A DNA stretch of 40,282 bases from Acidobacteriota bacterium (GCA_027315185.1 DAHUYO010000027.1:1-40282); one strand, 5' to 3'; counted from the stretch's first letter, positions 17,423-26,335 are shown. Translations and numbers: made by a program. Notes: a model not told the origin generated them from the letters alone.

Positions 17423-17462
17423 AATCCTCTTGCACGCGACGGTCCCGAACCGTCCCGAGCTT

Positions 17463-17491
17463 CACTCAGATTTCACTCAGAATTGCACTCA
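17463..17491 (-). promoter_or_regulatory. Three direct repeats TGAGTG upstream of the kinase
   Basis: CACTCA on the plus strand (TGAGTG on the minus strand) recurs at 17463-17468, 17474-17479 and 17486-17491, spaced 11 and 12 bases, about one helical turn, with an A/T-rich spacer (AAAT, CAATT). It lies 41-69 bases before the kinase ATG. Direct repeats with this spacing are typical of OmpR/PhoB-type operators. The binding protein is unknown. Confidence 0.4.
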
Positions 17492-17554
17492 CCTATCCGC
17501 TCGGTCAATGCCGTGGGCGAAATATCAAGGTTGCCGTAGGAGATTCCGCAAGAA

Positions 17555-18778
17555 CTAAGGCTTTTCGAACCAGCGCAGGGGAACGGCGACGGCCAAGCGG
17601 GCATAACCCGATGGCTGGAAGTGCAGGTGGTCGCCCAGGTCGTCCGCCGGGCGCAAGCGGTTGGGGTGCGCGGGATCGCGGGCCAGTGCGGAAAAATCCA
17701 CGACGCCGTCGAAGGCCCCGCTGTGCCGAATCCAGTGGTTGACCTGGCGCCAGTCCGCCCGGTGGGCGGGGCTGTCATAAAACGACTTGCCGAAGGGCGT
17801 GATGGTGGCCGCGTAGATGCGCAGGTGATGCGCGTGGGCCAGGGCGATCAGATGCCGGTCCGCGGCGATCAAAGCCTTGGCGACCGGAGCGTGCGAGGTG
17901 CCGATATCATTGACGCCCTCCCAGAGGATGACCCAGCGCACGCCGGCTTGGTCCAGGACGTCACGGCGGAAACGGGCCAGGCCCGCGGGACCGAGGCAAG
18001 GCCGGAGCGTGCAGTTGCCGCCGATGCCCTCGTTGAGAACCGCGACGTTGCGCGTGGCGCGGTGGGCCAGCAGGCGGCGCGCCAGATCATCGGTCCAGCG
18101 GTTGTTGCCGTCGGTGGTGGTGCCGTGGCCATCGGTGAGGGAGTCGCCAAAAACCGCGACGGCGGCGGCGGGCCGGCGAGTGCGTACGTCCAAGCCGGTG
18201 ATGACGTACCAATGCACGGTCTTTTTGGGATCCGGAAACGTCGCCGCGGCGGCGACATCGCCGGGTTGAATGAAGGAAGTCTGCCGCGAGCCGGGGTGGC
18301 CGCTCAGATGATGGGGCACGGCGCCGAAGGCCAGGGTGATCGTCACCTGCGCCAATGGCCGGAGGCGGAAATGCAATGGATCGGAGACCGCGGTGGCGCC
18401 GGGCGGCAGCGTCAATTGCCGCCGGCCGTGAAACGTCAGCACCCGGTCCGTGGCGCGGACGATGGCGCCGGGGCCGGCGGGCAGGGCGATGCGCGCCGCG
18501 CGGATCACCATGGGGCTGTGGCCGTATTGATTGGACAGATGCAGGCGCAGCACCCGCCCGCCGATGCTGACCTCGACCCTCTGCCGCAGCGTGGTATCGG
18601 TAAGGCCGGGCTGAGGGGGCATATTGCGCGGCTCGACCAACTGCGGCGAGCTGGACCAGGTGCCGACCCATCGCGAGGACCGCGCGGCGTCGCCGCGCTG
18701 GGGCCCGCGCGCGGCAATATGCGCGGCGGGACGGCGCGGCGCCGGCGCCAACGCCAAGAACAAGGCTATAGCCAACAT
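17555..18778 (-). CDS. Exported SGNH/GDSL hydrolase (carbohydrate esterase-like)
   Basis: From the ATG at 18776-18778 the 407-residue product begins with a signal peptide (MLAIALFLALAP). A beta-rich N-terminal domain (about 36-190, starting WVGTWSSSPQLVEP) precedes an SGNH domain with S213 in FGDSLTDG, G254-N255 in GIGGN, N290 in GVND and the catalytic D383 and H386 in DHLHFQPSGY. All four SGNH blocks are intact, so it should be an active esterase or acyl hydrolase; two-domain exported members of this kind often deacylate plant polysaccharides. An upstream in-frame GTG at 18814 adds 12 residues without improving the signal. The neighbours, a CE15-like esterase and a GH29-like fucosidase, point the same way. 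Confidence 0.88.
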   Translation of the reverse strand: MLAIALFLALAPAPRRPAAHIAARGPQRGDAARSSRWVGTWSSSPQLVEPRNMPPQPGLTDTTLRQRVEVSIGGRVLRLHLSNQYGHSPMVIRAARIALPAGPGAIVRATDRVLTFHGRRQLTLPPGATAVSDPLHFRLRPLAQVTITLAFGAVPHHLSGHPGSRQTSFIQPGDVAAAATFPDPKKTVHWYVITGLDVRTRRPAAAVAVFGDSLTDGHGTTTDGNNRWTDDLARRLLAHRATRNVAVLNEGIGGNCTLRPCLGPAGLARFRRDVLDQAGVRWVILWEGVNDIGTSHAPVAKALIAADRHLIALAHAHHLRIYAATITPFGKSFYDSPAHRADWRQVNHWIRHSGAFDGVVDFSALARDPAHPNRLRPADDLGDHLHFQPSGYARLAVAVPLRWFEKP

Positions 18779-18882
18779 GCCGCCATTGTGCGCCGTCCCG
18801 GCGGGAGGTGTCACTGTATTTCGGCCCTCGGCTTAGTGGGGCACAGACCCGCAGAGTTAGGGTATGCTGGGCGCGGTCCCTA

Positions 18883-18965
18883 GCCCCGCAGGGCGGGGCG
18901 TCCAAGTAGGCCCCGCAAGGCAGGCAGCCCAAGAACGGCTCCGCAAGGCGAGGCGTCCAACCAGG
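18883..18965. repeat. Three tandem ~28-bp imperfect repeats
   Basis: Units at 18883-18909, 18910-18937 and 18938-18965 share a pattern of GC(C/T)CCGCA(A/G)GGC, a G-rich stretch and a CCAA(G/C) tail. Each unit can fold as a small hairpin pairing CCGC with GCGG or similar. They sit just upstream of the CE15-like gene and could lie in its leader. No function is known to me. Confidence 0.7.
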
Positions 18966-18993
18966 GGCGGCCCAGCCGCGGTTACGAGGCTTC

Positions 18994-20421
18994 ATGATCA
19001 GACTTCGCATTGGCTCTCTTCTGGCGCTGGCGGCGGCCCTGGCGGTGGCCGCGGCGGCGCAGTTCCCGGGCATGCATCTCAGCGCGGCGCAGCGCGCGCG
19101 GCTGCGGGCGCAACAGCGCGCCACCATGGCGGGCCACCGCTACATGATGGACATCCTCCATATCCGCTCGCTGCGGCCCGGGGCGGACGGCTTCAATTCC
19201 AAGGCGCCCAATTACCAGAACACCAACGAGGCCACGGCCAATCCCTATCCCCATCTGCCCAATCCACTGATTTCCAACCGCGGCATCCGCATCACCACGC
19301 CGGCGCAATGGTGGCGGCTGCGGCGGCCGGAGATCGAGCAGGACTTCGACCGAGACGTTTATGGCTACGTGCCGCGCAACGTGCCCAAGGTGAGCTGGAT
19401 TCTGCTGCGGACCACGCGCGCCGTCCACGGCGGCATTCCCACGCTGACGCGGCACTTGATCGGACATGTGGACAATTCCAGCGATCCGGCGATCCAGGTC
19501 AACATCCCGCTGACGGTCACCGTGCCCGCCGATGCCAGCGGCCCGGTGCCGGTGCTGATGCACCTTTCCTTCGGCTTCAGCCCGGCGGCGATGAAGGCGT
19601 TCGTGGCCATGCTGAAGGCGCATCATCTCCCCGTGCCGCCGCCGCCGAAAGGCCCCAGCTGGCAGCAGCAATTGCTGAACGCGGATTGGGGCTATGCGGT
19701 CCTGACGCCGACCAAGTTCCAGGCGGACAACGGCGCCGGGCTGCGGCGGGGCATTATCGGATTGGTTAACCATGGGCATTACCGGCGCCCGGAACAATGG
19801 GGGGCGCTGCGCGCCTGGGCTTGGGGCGCGAGCCGCGCGCTGGATTACCTTGAGACCGACCCGCGGGTCAACGCGCATGAGGTGGCCATCGAAGGCTTGT
19901 CGCGGCTGGGCAAGGCGGCGTTGGTGACGATGGCCTATGACCAGCGATTCGCGATTGGGTTGATCGGCTCCAGCGGCAAGGGCGGGGCCACGCTGTTCCG
20001 GCGCCATTACGGCGAGGAGATGGGCAACTTGGCCGGGGCGGGCGAATACCATTGGTTTGCCGGCAACTTCATCCAGTTCGATGGCCCGCTGAATGCCGGC
20101 GACCTGCCGGTGGATTCCCATGAGCTGATCGCCATGTGCGCGCCGCGTCCCATCTTCATTAGCTACGGCTCGCCGAAGGTGGAGGGCACCTGGGTGGATT
20201 CGCGCGGCTCGTTCATGGCCGCCGTAGCCGCCGGTCCGGTCTATCGGCTTTTGGGCCAGCACGGGCTGGGCACCGAAACGTTGCCGCCGCTGGGCGTGGC
20301 GCTGCTGAAGGGAGATATCGGCTGGCGGCGCAGTCACGGCGGACATACCGATCTGCCGAACTGGCCGGAGTTCATGCAATTCGCCGCCAAATACATCCAC
20401 GCGCCGCCGCGCAAGTCGTAG
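18994..20421 (+). CDS. Exported CE15-like glucuronoyl esterase
   Basis: The 475-residue protein has a signal peptide (residues 1-22, RIGSLLALAAALAVAAAAQ). The alpha/beta-hydrolase nucleophile motif is GLSRLGK (S303), matching the G-x-S-R-x-G-K signature of family CE15, and a C-terminal His near residues 448-451 (RSHGGHTDLPNW) can complete the triad. LSFGFSP in the N-terminal half would form the oxyanion region. CE15 enzymes cut the ester between lignin alcohols and glucuronoyl side chains of xylan. GAGG lies four bases before the ATG. It is divergent from the SGNH esterase and converges on the GH29-like gene; together they form a small polysaccharide-processing cluster. Exact substrate is not provable from sequence. 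Confidence 0.85.
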   Translation: MIRLRIGSLLALAAALAVAAAAQFPGMHLSAAQRARLRAQQRATMAGHRYMMDILHIRSLRPGADGFNSKAPNYQNTNEATANPYPHLPNPLISNRGIRITTPAQWWRLRRPEIEQDFDRDVYGYVPRNVPKVSWILLRTTRAVHGGIPTLTRHLIGHVDNSSDPAIQVNIPLTVTVPADASGPVPVLMHLSFGFSPAAMKAFVAMLKAHHLPVPPPPKGPSWQQQLLNADWGYAVLTPTKFQADNGAGLRRGIIGLVNHGHYRRPEQWGALRAWAWGASRALDYLETDPRVNAHEVAIEGLSRLGKAALVTMAYDQRFAIGLIGSSGKGGATLFRRHYGEEMGNLAGAGEYHWFAGNFIQFDGPLNAGDLPVDSHELIAMCAPRPIFISYGSPKVEGTWVDSRGSFMAAVAAGPVYRLLGQHGLGTETLPPLGVALLKGDIGWRRSHGGHTDLPNWPEFMQFAAKYIHAPPRKS

Positions 20422-20496
20422 GCGGTCCGGATCGGCGTTTTGCACGGCGCGGCCGGCAGCGCCGTGCGCGCCGCGGGCCGCGGGCCCGGGGGAAGA

Positions 20497-21978
20497 TCAC
20501 TCACCGGGCAGGCGGTAGGCCGCGAGGCGGCGGATGACCGGGGGCGCCGCGGCGTGGCGGACGCGGAGGCGGATGGCGCTGAGCGGCAGTTCGGGAATGC
20601 GTTGCAGCCGCTTGCGGCCGATGGACTGGCCTGCTTCCAGCGGCTGCCATTCGCCGGCCACATGGCCCTCCACAACGTAGGCGCGAACGCGCTGGCCGAA
20701 GGCGAGGTCTTCTTCAATCAGGATGCAGTTGACCGGGCGTGGGGCCGGCAAGCGGAGCATGGTGACGTCTCCGCGGCCGGCGCCGCCGGCCAGCGGCGCG
20801 GCGAACCATTGGCGCAGGCGCGCACCGAACTGGGCCAAGCGGCGGGCATCCGGCGCGGGGACGCGGCCGTCCGGGCCGATGTTGGCGTTGAGAATCAGGT
20901 TGGTTCCGCGGCCGACGGTGGCGAAATACATCTCGGTCAGGGCCGGGACGCTGAGAATATCCTGCGCGTCATCGGGCCGCCACATCCAATGGTGGAACCG
21001 CAGCGGGACGTCCGCTTCCGCCGGAATCCAGTAGCGGCCGGAGGGATCGCCCGCGCCCGGTTCGGCGTTGGCGTCGTCGCTGGCGGCGGTGCACCAGCAC
21101 GGATACGGGGCAAAACCGCCTTCATCGCCGATCCACCGGGCCAGGCCGCCGGGGGCGTCCGGAGGCCCCTGAAAGCAGACCATGTTGGGCTGCCAGCGGC
21201 GCAGCAGCGGCAGCAGGTGGGGACCGCCCTGCTCCGGCGGCAGCAGGCCGCCATCGAAATACATATAGGCGAGCGGGCCGTAGCGGGTCCAAAGCTCGCG
21301 ATAAACCTGCTCGATCAGCGCCAGCCGGTGGGCGCGCTCGGAGGCGGAAGCGCCGGGAAACCGCCAGGCGGTTTCGCCTAGGTAGGCGTTGGTCCCGCCG
21401 CTGCAATACAGGCCGGGCGCGATGCCGGCGCGATGGCAGGAGGCGATGAAGCTGCCCACCACGTCGCCGCGGCCGTGGCGCCACGGGGCCTGCTTGACGC
21501 CGTAGGGATAGGCGTCGCTGGGCCACATCAAAAAGCCCGTATCGTGCTTGGCGGTGAAGACCGCGTAGCGCGCGCCCAGCGAGCGGGCGACAGCCAGCCA
21601 CTGGTCCGTATCCAGGCGGGCGGGGTCGAAGATGGATGCGGGAATGTGCTGGCCTGGCGGCACGCGGCGGCCGGCGGCGCGGGTGAAGACCTCCAAATCG
21701 AAGTGGAAAAACATGCCCAGCTCGGCTTCTTGCCAGCGCAACTGGGCGGAGGTCGGGAGTGGCAGCGGCGAAAACGCCGCAGCGCGGCTGCTCGAAACCG
21801 GAGCCGCTGCCCAGGCGCTGGCGGAGGGCAGGGAAGCGGCGGCGCCCGCGGCTAAGGCACCGCGCAAAATCGCCCGGCGCGGAATGGCGCCGCCACGGAG
21901 CGCGCCGCCACGGAGCGCGCCGTGATCCGCTACACCTTCGTGACAGGCGCCGCGATGGACGGTCGGTTCCGATCCCAT
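20497..21978 (-). CDS. Exported GH29-like alpha-L-fucosidase
   Basis: From the ATG at 21976-21978 the protein has 493 residues. A twin-arginine leader is visible at PRRAILRGALAAGAAASLPS (about 33-52), so a folded protein is probably exported by Tat. The catalytic domain shows GMFFHFDLEVFT, FTAKHDTGF (K144-H145), MWPSDAYPYG and the nucleophile region YMYFDGG (D242), all in GH29 positions. A C-terminal beta domain follows from about residue 400. GH29 enzymes release L-fucose with retention. The acid/base residue cannot be fixed without a structure. Before the Tat motif the nucleotide sequence carries a tandem 15-base repeat that gives GALRG twice, so the N-terminus may be loosely conserved. Confidence 0.85.
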   Translation of the reverse strand: MGSEPTVHRGACHEGVADHGALRGGALRGGAIPRRAILRGALAAGAAASLPSASAWAAAPVSSSRAAAFSPLPLPTSAQLRWQEAELGMFFHFDLEVFTRAAGRRVPPGQHIPASIFDPARLDTDQWLAVARSLGARYAVFTAKHDTGFLMWPSDAYPYGVKQAPWRHGRGDVVGSFIASCHRAGIAPGLYCSGGTNAYLGETAWRFPGASASERAHRLALIEQVYRELWTRYGPLAYMYFDGGLLPPEQGGPHLLPLLRRWQPNMVCFQGPPDAPGGLARWIGDEGGFAPYPCWCTAASDDANAEPGAGDPSGRYWIPAEADVPLRFHHWMWRPDDAQDILSVPALTEMYFATVGRGTNLILNANIGPDGRVPAPDARRLAQFGARLRQWFAAPLAGGAGRGDVTMLRLPAPRPVNCILIEEDLAFGQRVRAYVVEGHVAGEWQPLEAGQSIGRKRLQRIPELPLSAIRLRVRHAAAPPVIRRLAAYRLPGE

Positions 21979-22141
21979 GACCGCTGCATTGTACTCCGGC
22001 GGGCCACATGCGCGTGCCCGGATCGCCGCCGCCCGGCGCGCAAACAGCACCGTGCCCTGCGGGCGCGACGGCTGGGCTGGGGTCCGCGCCAATCGTCGTT
22101 GCTTGCGGGGCCGCACATGGCAAGGGACAATGACGAGATGC

Positions 22142-22214
22142 GGGGCCGTAGCTCAACGGTCAGAGCAGCGAACTCATAATTCGTTGGCTGTTGGTTCGAA
22201 TCCAACCGGCCCCA
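22142..22214 (+). tRNA. tRNA with CAT anticodon (Met or Ile2)
   Basis: A complete cloverleaf of 73 bases: acceptor 22142-22148 pairs with 22207-22213, D stem GCTC/GAGC, anticodon stem GCGAA/TTCGT with loop CTCATAA (anticodon CAT at 22175-22177), T stem GTTGG/CCAAC with TTCGAAT loop, discriminator A. CCA is not encoded. CAT can be elongator Met or lysidine-modified Ile; I cannot decide between them by eye. Confidence 0.95.
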
Positions 22215-22319
22215 CAGACCGGCGTGCGCACCGCAGGCCGCTCGCCCCCGGTTGCGGCCATCTGGACATGGGTTGTGCACATGCGGGCGCCCGGCGTGGG
22301 TGGCCGCTGCCGGCGGAGC

Positions 22320-22913
22320 CTATACGCCGGCTTCCGGAATGCTTGCGCCGGCGATGCGGCTGCGCCGCGCTTTGGCCCGCCCGTACCGCACCCGCAGCAT
22401 AATTGCCGCCAGAACGATCAGCAGGCAAATCTCGATGTAGACTTTTCCTCCGTCGAGGTAGTTGACCGGCGCGGCGTTCAGGTGCGGGTTCGCGAGGATG
22501 CCATGCACGAACGCGCAGCCCGCTACGACGTAGGTGGTGAAGTGCAGCGCCTTCCAGGTGCGGCGGCCGATCCGTACGCGGTAATAGGAAGTGACCAGTA
22601 CGAAGGCGAGCATATAGAGCGCGGCCGCGCCGATCAAATTGACCGTCGGTTGCTGTGGCGACCAGGCGGGAAACACCACATCCAAAACGCGAAACTTCAC
22701 CCGCGTGGCCAGCAGGAGCGCGGGGTGCAATACGGAGACGCACAGCGCCGCAAGCCCGGTCTGGTTGTGGATCCAGAAGATGTTGATCTTTCGGTGCGGC
22801 CAATAGCGCACCGGGCTGTAGCGAGCGGAGATGAGCAGGCCCAGCAAGATATTGGCGGTGAGCAGCGTAATCGCCGCCTGCGCGACGTCCGCGGACAGGC
22901 CGATGGCGTTCAT
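22320..22913 (-). CDS. Ferric-reductase-like transmembrane protein
   Basis: From the ATG at 22911-22913 (GGAG four bases upstream) the product has 197 residues and about five or six hydrophobic spans. FWIHNQTGLAALCVSVLHPA and LHFTTYVVAGCAFVHGIL carry paired histidines on two helices, as in the b-type haem-binding ferric-reductase-like domain (PF01794, related to YedZ/MsrQ and NOX cores). No FAD/NAD domain is fused, so electrons must come from another protein. The C-terminus is basic and cytosolic. It lies between the CAT tRNA gene and the first tRNA-Thr remnant, just outside the accessory region. Confidence 0.8.
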   Translation of the reverse strand: MNAIGLSADVAQAAITLLTANILLGLLISARYSPVRYWPHRKINIFWIHNQTGLAALCVSVLHPALLLATRVKFRVLDVVFPAWSPQQPTVNLIGAAALYMLAFVLVTSYYRVRIGRRTWKALHFTTYVVAGCAFVHGILANPHLNAAPVNYLDGGKVYIEICLLIVLAAIMLRVRYGRAKARRSRIAGASIPEAGV

Positions 22914-23161
22914 GGTTCTCCGCCGTCGCGCTGCGCCCAAGCCGGGGAGGTCGGGCTGGATTCCGGCGGATGGTTGCGGTTTACAAACGCTCGCCGGGTG
23001 GCGACTTCCGAATGCGCCACCCGCCATAGGCGGCAGCGACGGCTGGAACGATCGGGTCGTGGGAGGGACGGCTCCGCGGTGCGGCTGAGAGCGCCGCAGT
23101 AGCAACACGTCCGGGTTAGACAACTGCGGTGCGGGCCAGCGTTGGGCAAGGGCTTGCGGAC
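22914..23161. other. Gene-free stretch before the first tRNA-Thr remnant
   Basis: No convincing reading frame, RNA or repeat is visible in these 248 bases. The open frame extending upstream of the ferric-reductase-like gene is Pro/Arg-rich and looks non-coding. Confidence 0.5.
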
Positions 23162-23304
23162 CTGGAGCCGACGGCCAGGGTCGAACCGGCGACCTGTTGA
23201 TTACGAATTGAGCCAACGGTTACGCATCGTCGGCTGCGTAGACCCAATAATAACCCGGGCCTTGCGCCTGTTTCCGCCCGCACGGAGAGGGCCGCCACGG
23301 CCTA
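23162..23304. repeat. R1: tRNA-Thr 3' fragment plus island end sequence
   Basis: The first 46 or so bases copy the 3' part of tRNA-Thr(CGT) (full gene at 31229-31304) with two changes. The remaining about 97 bases match the flank found after the second fragment at 27918-28060. The two 143-base copies align without gaps with about 15 mismatches by eye, nearly all transitions. It marks the outer end of the accessory region. Confidence 0.85.
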
Positions 23305-23497
23305 CGCGGCCGATGCCCGCCGCCACGCCCGCCATGATGCTGATCTCGTTGGCGTTCTGGCAACGCCTCCCTGAACCACGCGATCGGCGGCGGAACAGGC
23401 ACAAGATTCTTGTTACACTTGCAACGGTTGAACCGGGCCCGGAATGCAAGCATCCATGGCCAGGGCGCATACCCGCCCAGAATAGGGAGATTGAATT

Positions 23498-23839
23498 ATG
23501 GAAAACTCACTCTACCCGGAAGCGACGCGTGAAATCGCCAAAAAGCGTGAAGAGCTTGCCCATGAAACCTTAAACGCATGGCGCGGCTTCAGCCGTCAGG
23601 TTTTTGCCGACGGCGCGCTGCCGGCGAAGACCAAGGACCTTATCGCGGTCGCGGTTGCTCATGTCACGCAGTGCCCCTATTGCATCCGTGCTCACACCAA
23701 GAGCGCGCTGGCGAAGGGCGCGACGGAAAACGAGATCATGGAAGCGATCTGGGTCGCCGCTGAAATGCGGGCCGGGGCGGCAGTGGCGCATTCAGCGCTA
23801 GCGATTGACACAATGGCAAAGCACGCCGCCTCGATTTGA
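23498..23839 (+). CDS. AhpD-like carboxymuconolactone decarboxylase family protein
   Basis: This 113-residue protein is a single AhpD-type helical domain with the redox pair C59-P-Y-C62 and H66 in QCPYCIRAHTKSA. Members are either thiol peroxidase partners (AhpD) or carboxymuconolactone decarboxylases; the CxxC with a following His favours alkylhydroperoxidase-type disulfide chemistry. The start is well set by AGGGAGA about seven bases before the ATG. The 193 bases upstream (23305-23497) hold no gene. It is followed after 89 bases by the xylose-isomerase-like gene on the same strand, probably one operon. Confidence 0.9.
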   Translation: MENSLYPEATREIAKKREELAHETLNAWRGFSRQVFADGALPAKTKDLIAVAVAHVTQCPYCIRAHTKSALAKGATENEIMEAIWVAAEMRAGAAVAHSALAIDTMAKHAASI

Positions 23840-23928
23840 GCGCAGATGCCCGTTTCTGACTCGAACGCCTTCGTGCCCGAGTCCACAAATCTGCCGAAAC
23901 AGCGCGATCACATTTGCAGGAGGGCGAG

Positions 23929-25173
23929 ATGGCGGCAACAACCCGCGGCGAACAACAGGCATTGGTGGAACGGCTGATGTCCGCCTGCGGAGGCAGTTAT
24001 TCTCCGGAGGTTCGGCGTAAATTTTTCATCACCGGACCTCAATGGGCAGCCGCTTACCAGGGACAGGCGCTCTTTCACGCGCCCACACGCCAGCCTGTCA
24101 CACCGGCCGAAGTGATCCGCCACTTTGCGCGGATCGGGATCGGGTGGTGGACCACTCACGACTTGGACATCCTTTCTCCCGAAGAAATGATGACGCCAAG
24201 GCAAGACGAAATTCTTGGCGGCATTGAAACGTCGCTGAAGCAGCATGGCGTCCAGTGTTCCATGGTCACGTGCGAGACATTCTTCAGCCCGGTATGGGCG
24301 GCAAGCCCAGCCGGAGAGCAGCCGGAAGTTCGTGCCCACGCCGCGCTGCGGTTGGAGAATCTGGTTGCGATCGGCCATCGGCTCGGAGCCCGGTTCGCCG
24401 TTTATTGGCCCGGAACGCTGGGATACCAGATTCAGGGAAGCGTGGATGAAACGGTGATGTTGAAGCGCTATGCCGACCTGATCAACGCTGCGTGCGCCAA
24501 AGACATCGCCCTCTCCCGCGCCAATCACGGCGCGACCCTGCGCCATTGCCTTGAGGCAAAACCCTTCGAGCCCCAGGCCGAGCTGGTTCTACCGACAACG
24601 GATGCGATGCTCGGCTTCATCCACTCAGGATTGTTGCAACATCCCGAAATGGTGGGCGTGAACACCGAATACCTACATGAGCTGATGTGGGGCGGAGCTC
24701 CGCGAGCTGCCCTCGCGCGGGCCCTGGTAGCAGGGAAGCTGTGGCACTTCGATATCAACGATGGTTACAGGCTCAAACACGACGTGGACATCGGCGTGGG
24801 CCTGGTCAATCCGCTGGATTGGCTTAATGTCCTGATTCTGCTGCGCGCGCACGGCTATAACGGGCCTTTCAATCTCGATTACAAGCCGCCTCGCACCACC
24901 AGCAACCACGGGGTTTTCCAGGTCAGCCTTCCGACCGCGGTCGATCGCTTCATCACGCTGTGGGAGATGGCCGGCGAGGCGATCGCCGATCCCATCATCC
25001 GCGAGGCGACGCGCGCCCTCGAGGCCGGCGCAGGCATAGCGAATGTCAACGATGGCGATGCGGTGTTCGAGGCGAACAAGGAGATTTGGACCCTTCACGA
25101 ACTCATAGGGCATCGGCTCTTTCAGATTCTTTTGGGTCAACACCGCGGCAGGCTGTTTGTGGATATGAACTGA
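23929..25173 (+). CDS. Xylose-isomerase-like TIM-barrel sugar isomerase
   Basis: From the ATG at 23929 (AGGAGGG at 23918-23924) the protein has 414 residues. It follows class I xylose isomerase along its length, and the catalytic and metal residues can be matched: H77 and D80 (THDLD; His54/Asp57 in Streptomyces XylA), E209 and K211 (EAKPFEP), E247 and H250 (VNTEYLHELM), D275 (HFDIN), D285 and D287 (KHDVDIG) and D317 (NLDYKPPRT). The WGGREG block of true XylA is instead YWPGTLGYQ, so the sugar pocket differs. It should be a divalent-metal aldose-ketose isomerase of uncertain sugar. No xylulokinase or transporter is nearby; its neighbours are AhpD-like genes inside the tRNA-Thr island. Confidence 0.82.
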   Translation: MAATTRGEQQALVERLMSACGGSYSPEVRRKFFITGPQWAAAYQGQALFHAPTRQPVTPAEVIRHFARIGIGWWTTHDLDILSPEEMMTPRQDEILGGIETSLKQHGVQCSMVTCETFFSPVWAASPAGEQPEVRAHAALRLENLVAIGHRLGARFAVYWPGTLGYQIQGSVDETVMLKRYADLINAACAKDIALSRANHGATLRHCLEAKPFEPQAELVLPTTDAMLGFIHSGLLQHPEMVGVNTEYLHELMWGGAPRAALARALVAGKLWHFDINDGYRLKHDVDIGVGLVNPLDWLNVLILLRAHGYNGPFNLDYKPPRTTSNHGVFQVSLPTAVDRFITLWEMAGEAIADPIIREATRALEAGAGIANVNDGDAVFEANKEIWTLHELIGHRLFQILLGQHRGRLFVDMN

Positions 25174-25583
25174 CGGCTTGCGGAACAGGAACACGTCGGG
25201 CGCCGCGACGGGGAACCTGAGTGCCCCCGGGCGCAAAGGACGAATCGTGGCGCGCTGATCCAAACCGCGAAGCGTGGCGCGTACGGCGAGCGGTTCCGGC
25301 TTGCCTTAACCATTGAGGGACCTGTCCCCGGTGCAATTTCGGCGGATAGCCTTCACGTCTCATCCGCAAAATACTGAATGCGGTGAGCCAGAACAGGGGC
25401 CACATGATCGCTCGAAGGCCTAAGAGCAGGTGCTGGCCTTATAGAGCTTGGCGCAGCGGCCGTTCCCGCCTCGCTTACTGACGTCGTGGCCGTCGCTTGG
25501 CGTTATCGGGTTTTCCGAGGCATCGCTGGCTACAGCGGTTCGATGGCGTCGCGGCTTGAACCGCTGGGCGGACGGCGGCGCCG
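25174..25583. other. 410-base gap without a supported gene
   Basis: Open frames here are Arg/Pro-rich shadows lacking ribosome-binding sites. I see no RNA, transposase remnant or clear repeat. The flanking genes converge into the gap, so it may hold terminators that I cannot pick out. Confidence 0.5.
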
Positions 25584-26105
25584 CTATCTCTGAACGTCGC
25601 TTCCTGGCCGGCCCCTTTTCGGAATGTTGCTGGCGCCGTCCCCGGTTCTTCTCTGAGCGGGATCGTAGGTCCCGGGTACAGTCCGGAAGCCGATTGCCAG
25701 GCGGTTCCACCCATTGATGGCAATAATGGCGAGAGTGAGGTCCACCAATTCCTTCTCGCTGAAATGCCGGCGGGCTTGCTCGTACACGGGGTCCGGGGCA
25801 TGTCCTTCGCCGATCTTGGTGATCGCCTCGGTCCAGGCGAGCGCTGCACGTTCGCGGTCGCTAAAGAACGGTGTCTCTTCCCATGCGACCAGCGCGTAAA
25901 GCCGCTGTTCCCGTTCTCCTTCCGCACGGGCGTCTTTCGTGTGCATATCGACGCAATAGGCGCACCCGTTGATTTGCGAGGCTCTGAGCTTCACCAATTC
26001 CAGGAGAGGGCCTTCCAGGCCGCAGTGCCGGACGTAGCTTTCCAATCCCAGCATCGCCTTCAGTCCCTCCGGCGCAGCTTCGGCGTATTGAATTCGCGGT
26101 TTCAT
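25584..26105 (-). CDS. AhpD-like carboxymuconolactone decarboxylase family protein
   Basis: The ATG at 26103-26105 has GGGAGG about eight bases upstream. The 173-residue product starts MKPRIQYAEAAPEGLKAMLG and carries the redox motif C48-A-Y-C51 with H55 in NGCAYCVDMHTKDAR, then ERAALAWTEAIT and LTLAIIAINGWNRLAIGF, all typical of the longer AhpD/YurZ-like proteins in this family. It probably uses the Cys pair in peroxide or disulfide chemistry. The last 25 residues (after about 148) are Gly/Arg-rich and extend past the usual end of the family. It is on the opposite strand from the first AhpD-like gene and only moderately similar to it, so not a recent duplicate. Confidence 0.9.
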   Translation of the reverse strand: MKPRIQYAEAAPEGLKAMLGLESYVRHCGLEGPLLELVKLRASQINGCAYCVDMHTKDARAEGEREQRLYALVAWEETPFFSDRERAALAWTEAITKIGEGHAPDPVYEQARRHFSEKELVDLTLAIIAINGWNRLAIGFRTVPGTYDPAQRRTGDGASNIPKRGRPGSDVQR

Positions 26106-26335
26106 TGGCAATCCTCCCTGTCGTATCCGATGGACGCGTTTTTCGTTCACAAGCAATGGCGCCACCCCCGGCCACATCTCTCTGGCCGGCTCCGGCTGGG
26201 ACAGGAGCCGTGAGTGCGCGTCGAGCGGTGATCTCGCGAGGCGCGGCGCCGACAACGATAGCCCGCCCCCGTCCAGGAAGCGCGTCCGGTCGCGGAGCGG
26301 CTCGGCGGCTCGGCGGTCGCCGGTCAACGGTCCGC

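Noticed and set aside
18883..18965. CRISPR array
   Set aside because: The three units are directly adjacent and imperfect, with no unique spacers and no cas genes.
22174..22300. Minus-strand reading frame containing RLDSNQQPTNYEF
   Set aside because: It is the antisense translation of the CAT tRNA gene, a well-known false protein pattern.
25420..25710. 96-residue minus-strand frame in the gap after the isomerase-like gene
   Set aside because: Arg/Ser-rich, overlaps the end of the AhpD-like gene and has no ribosome-binding site.
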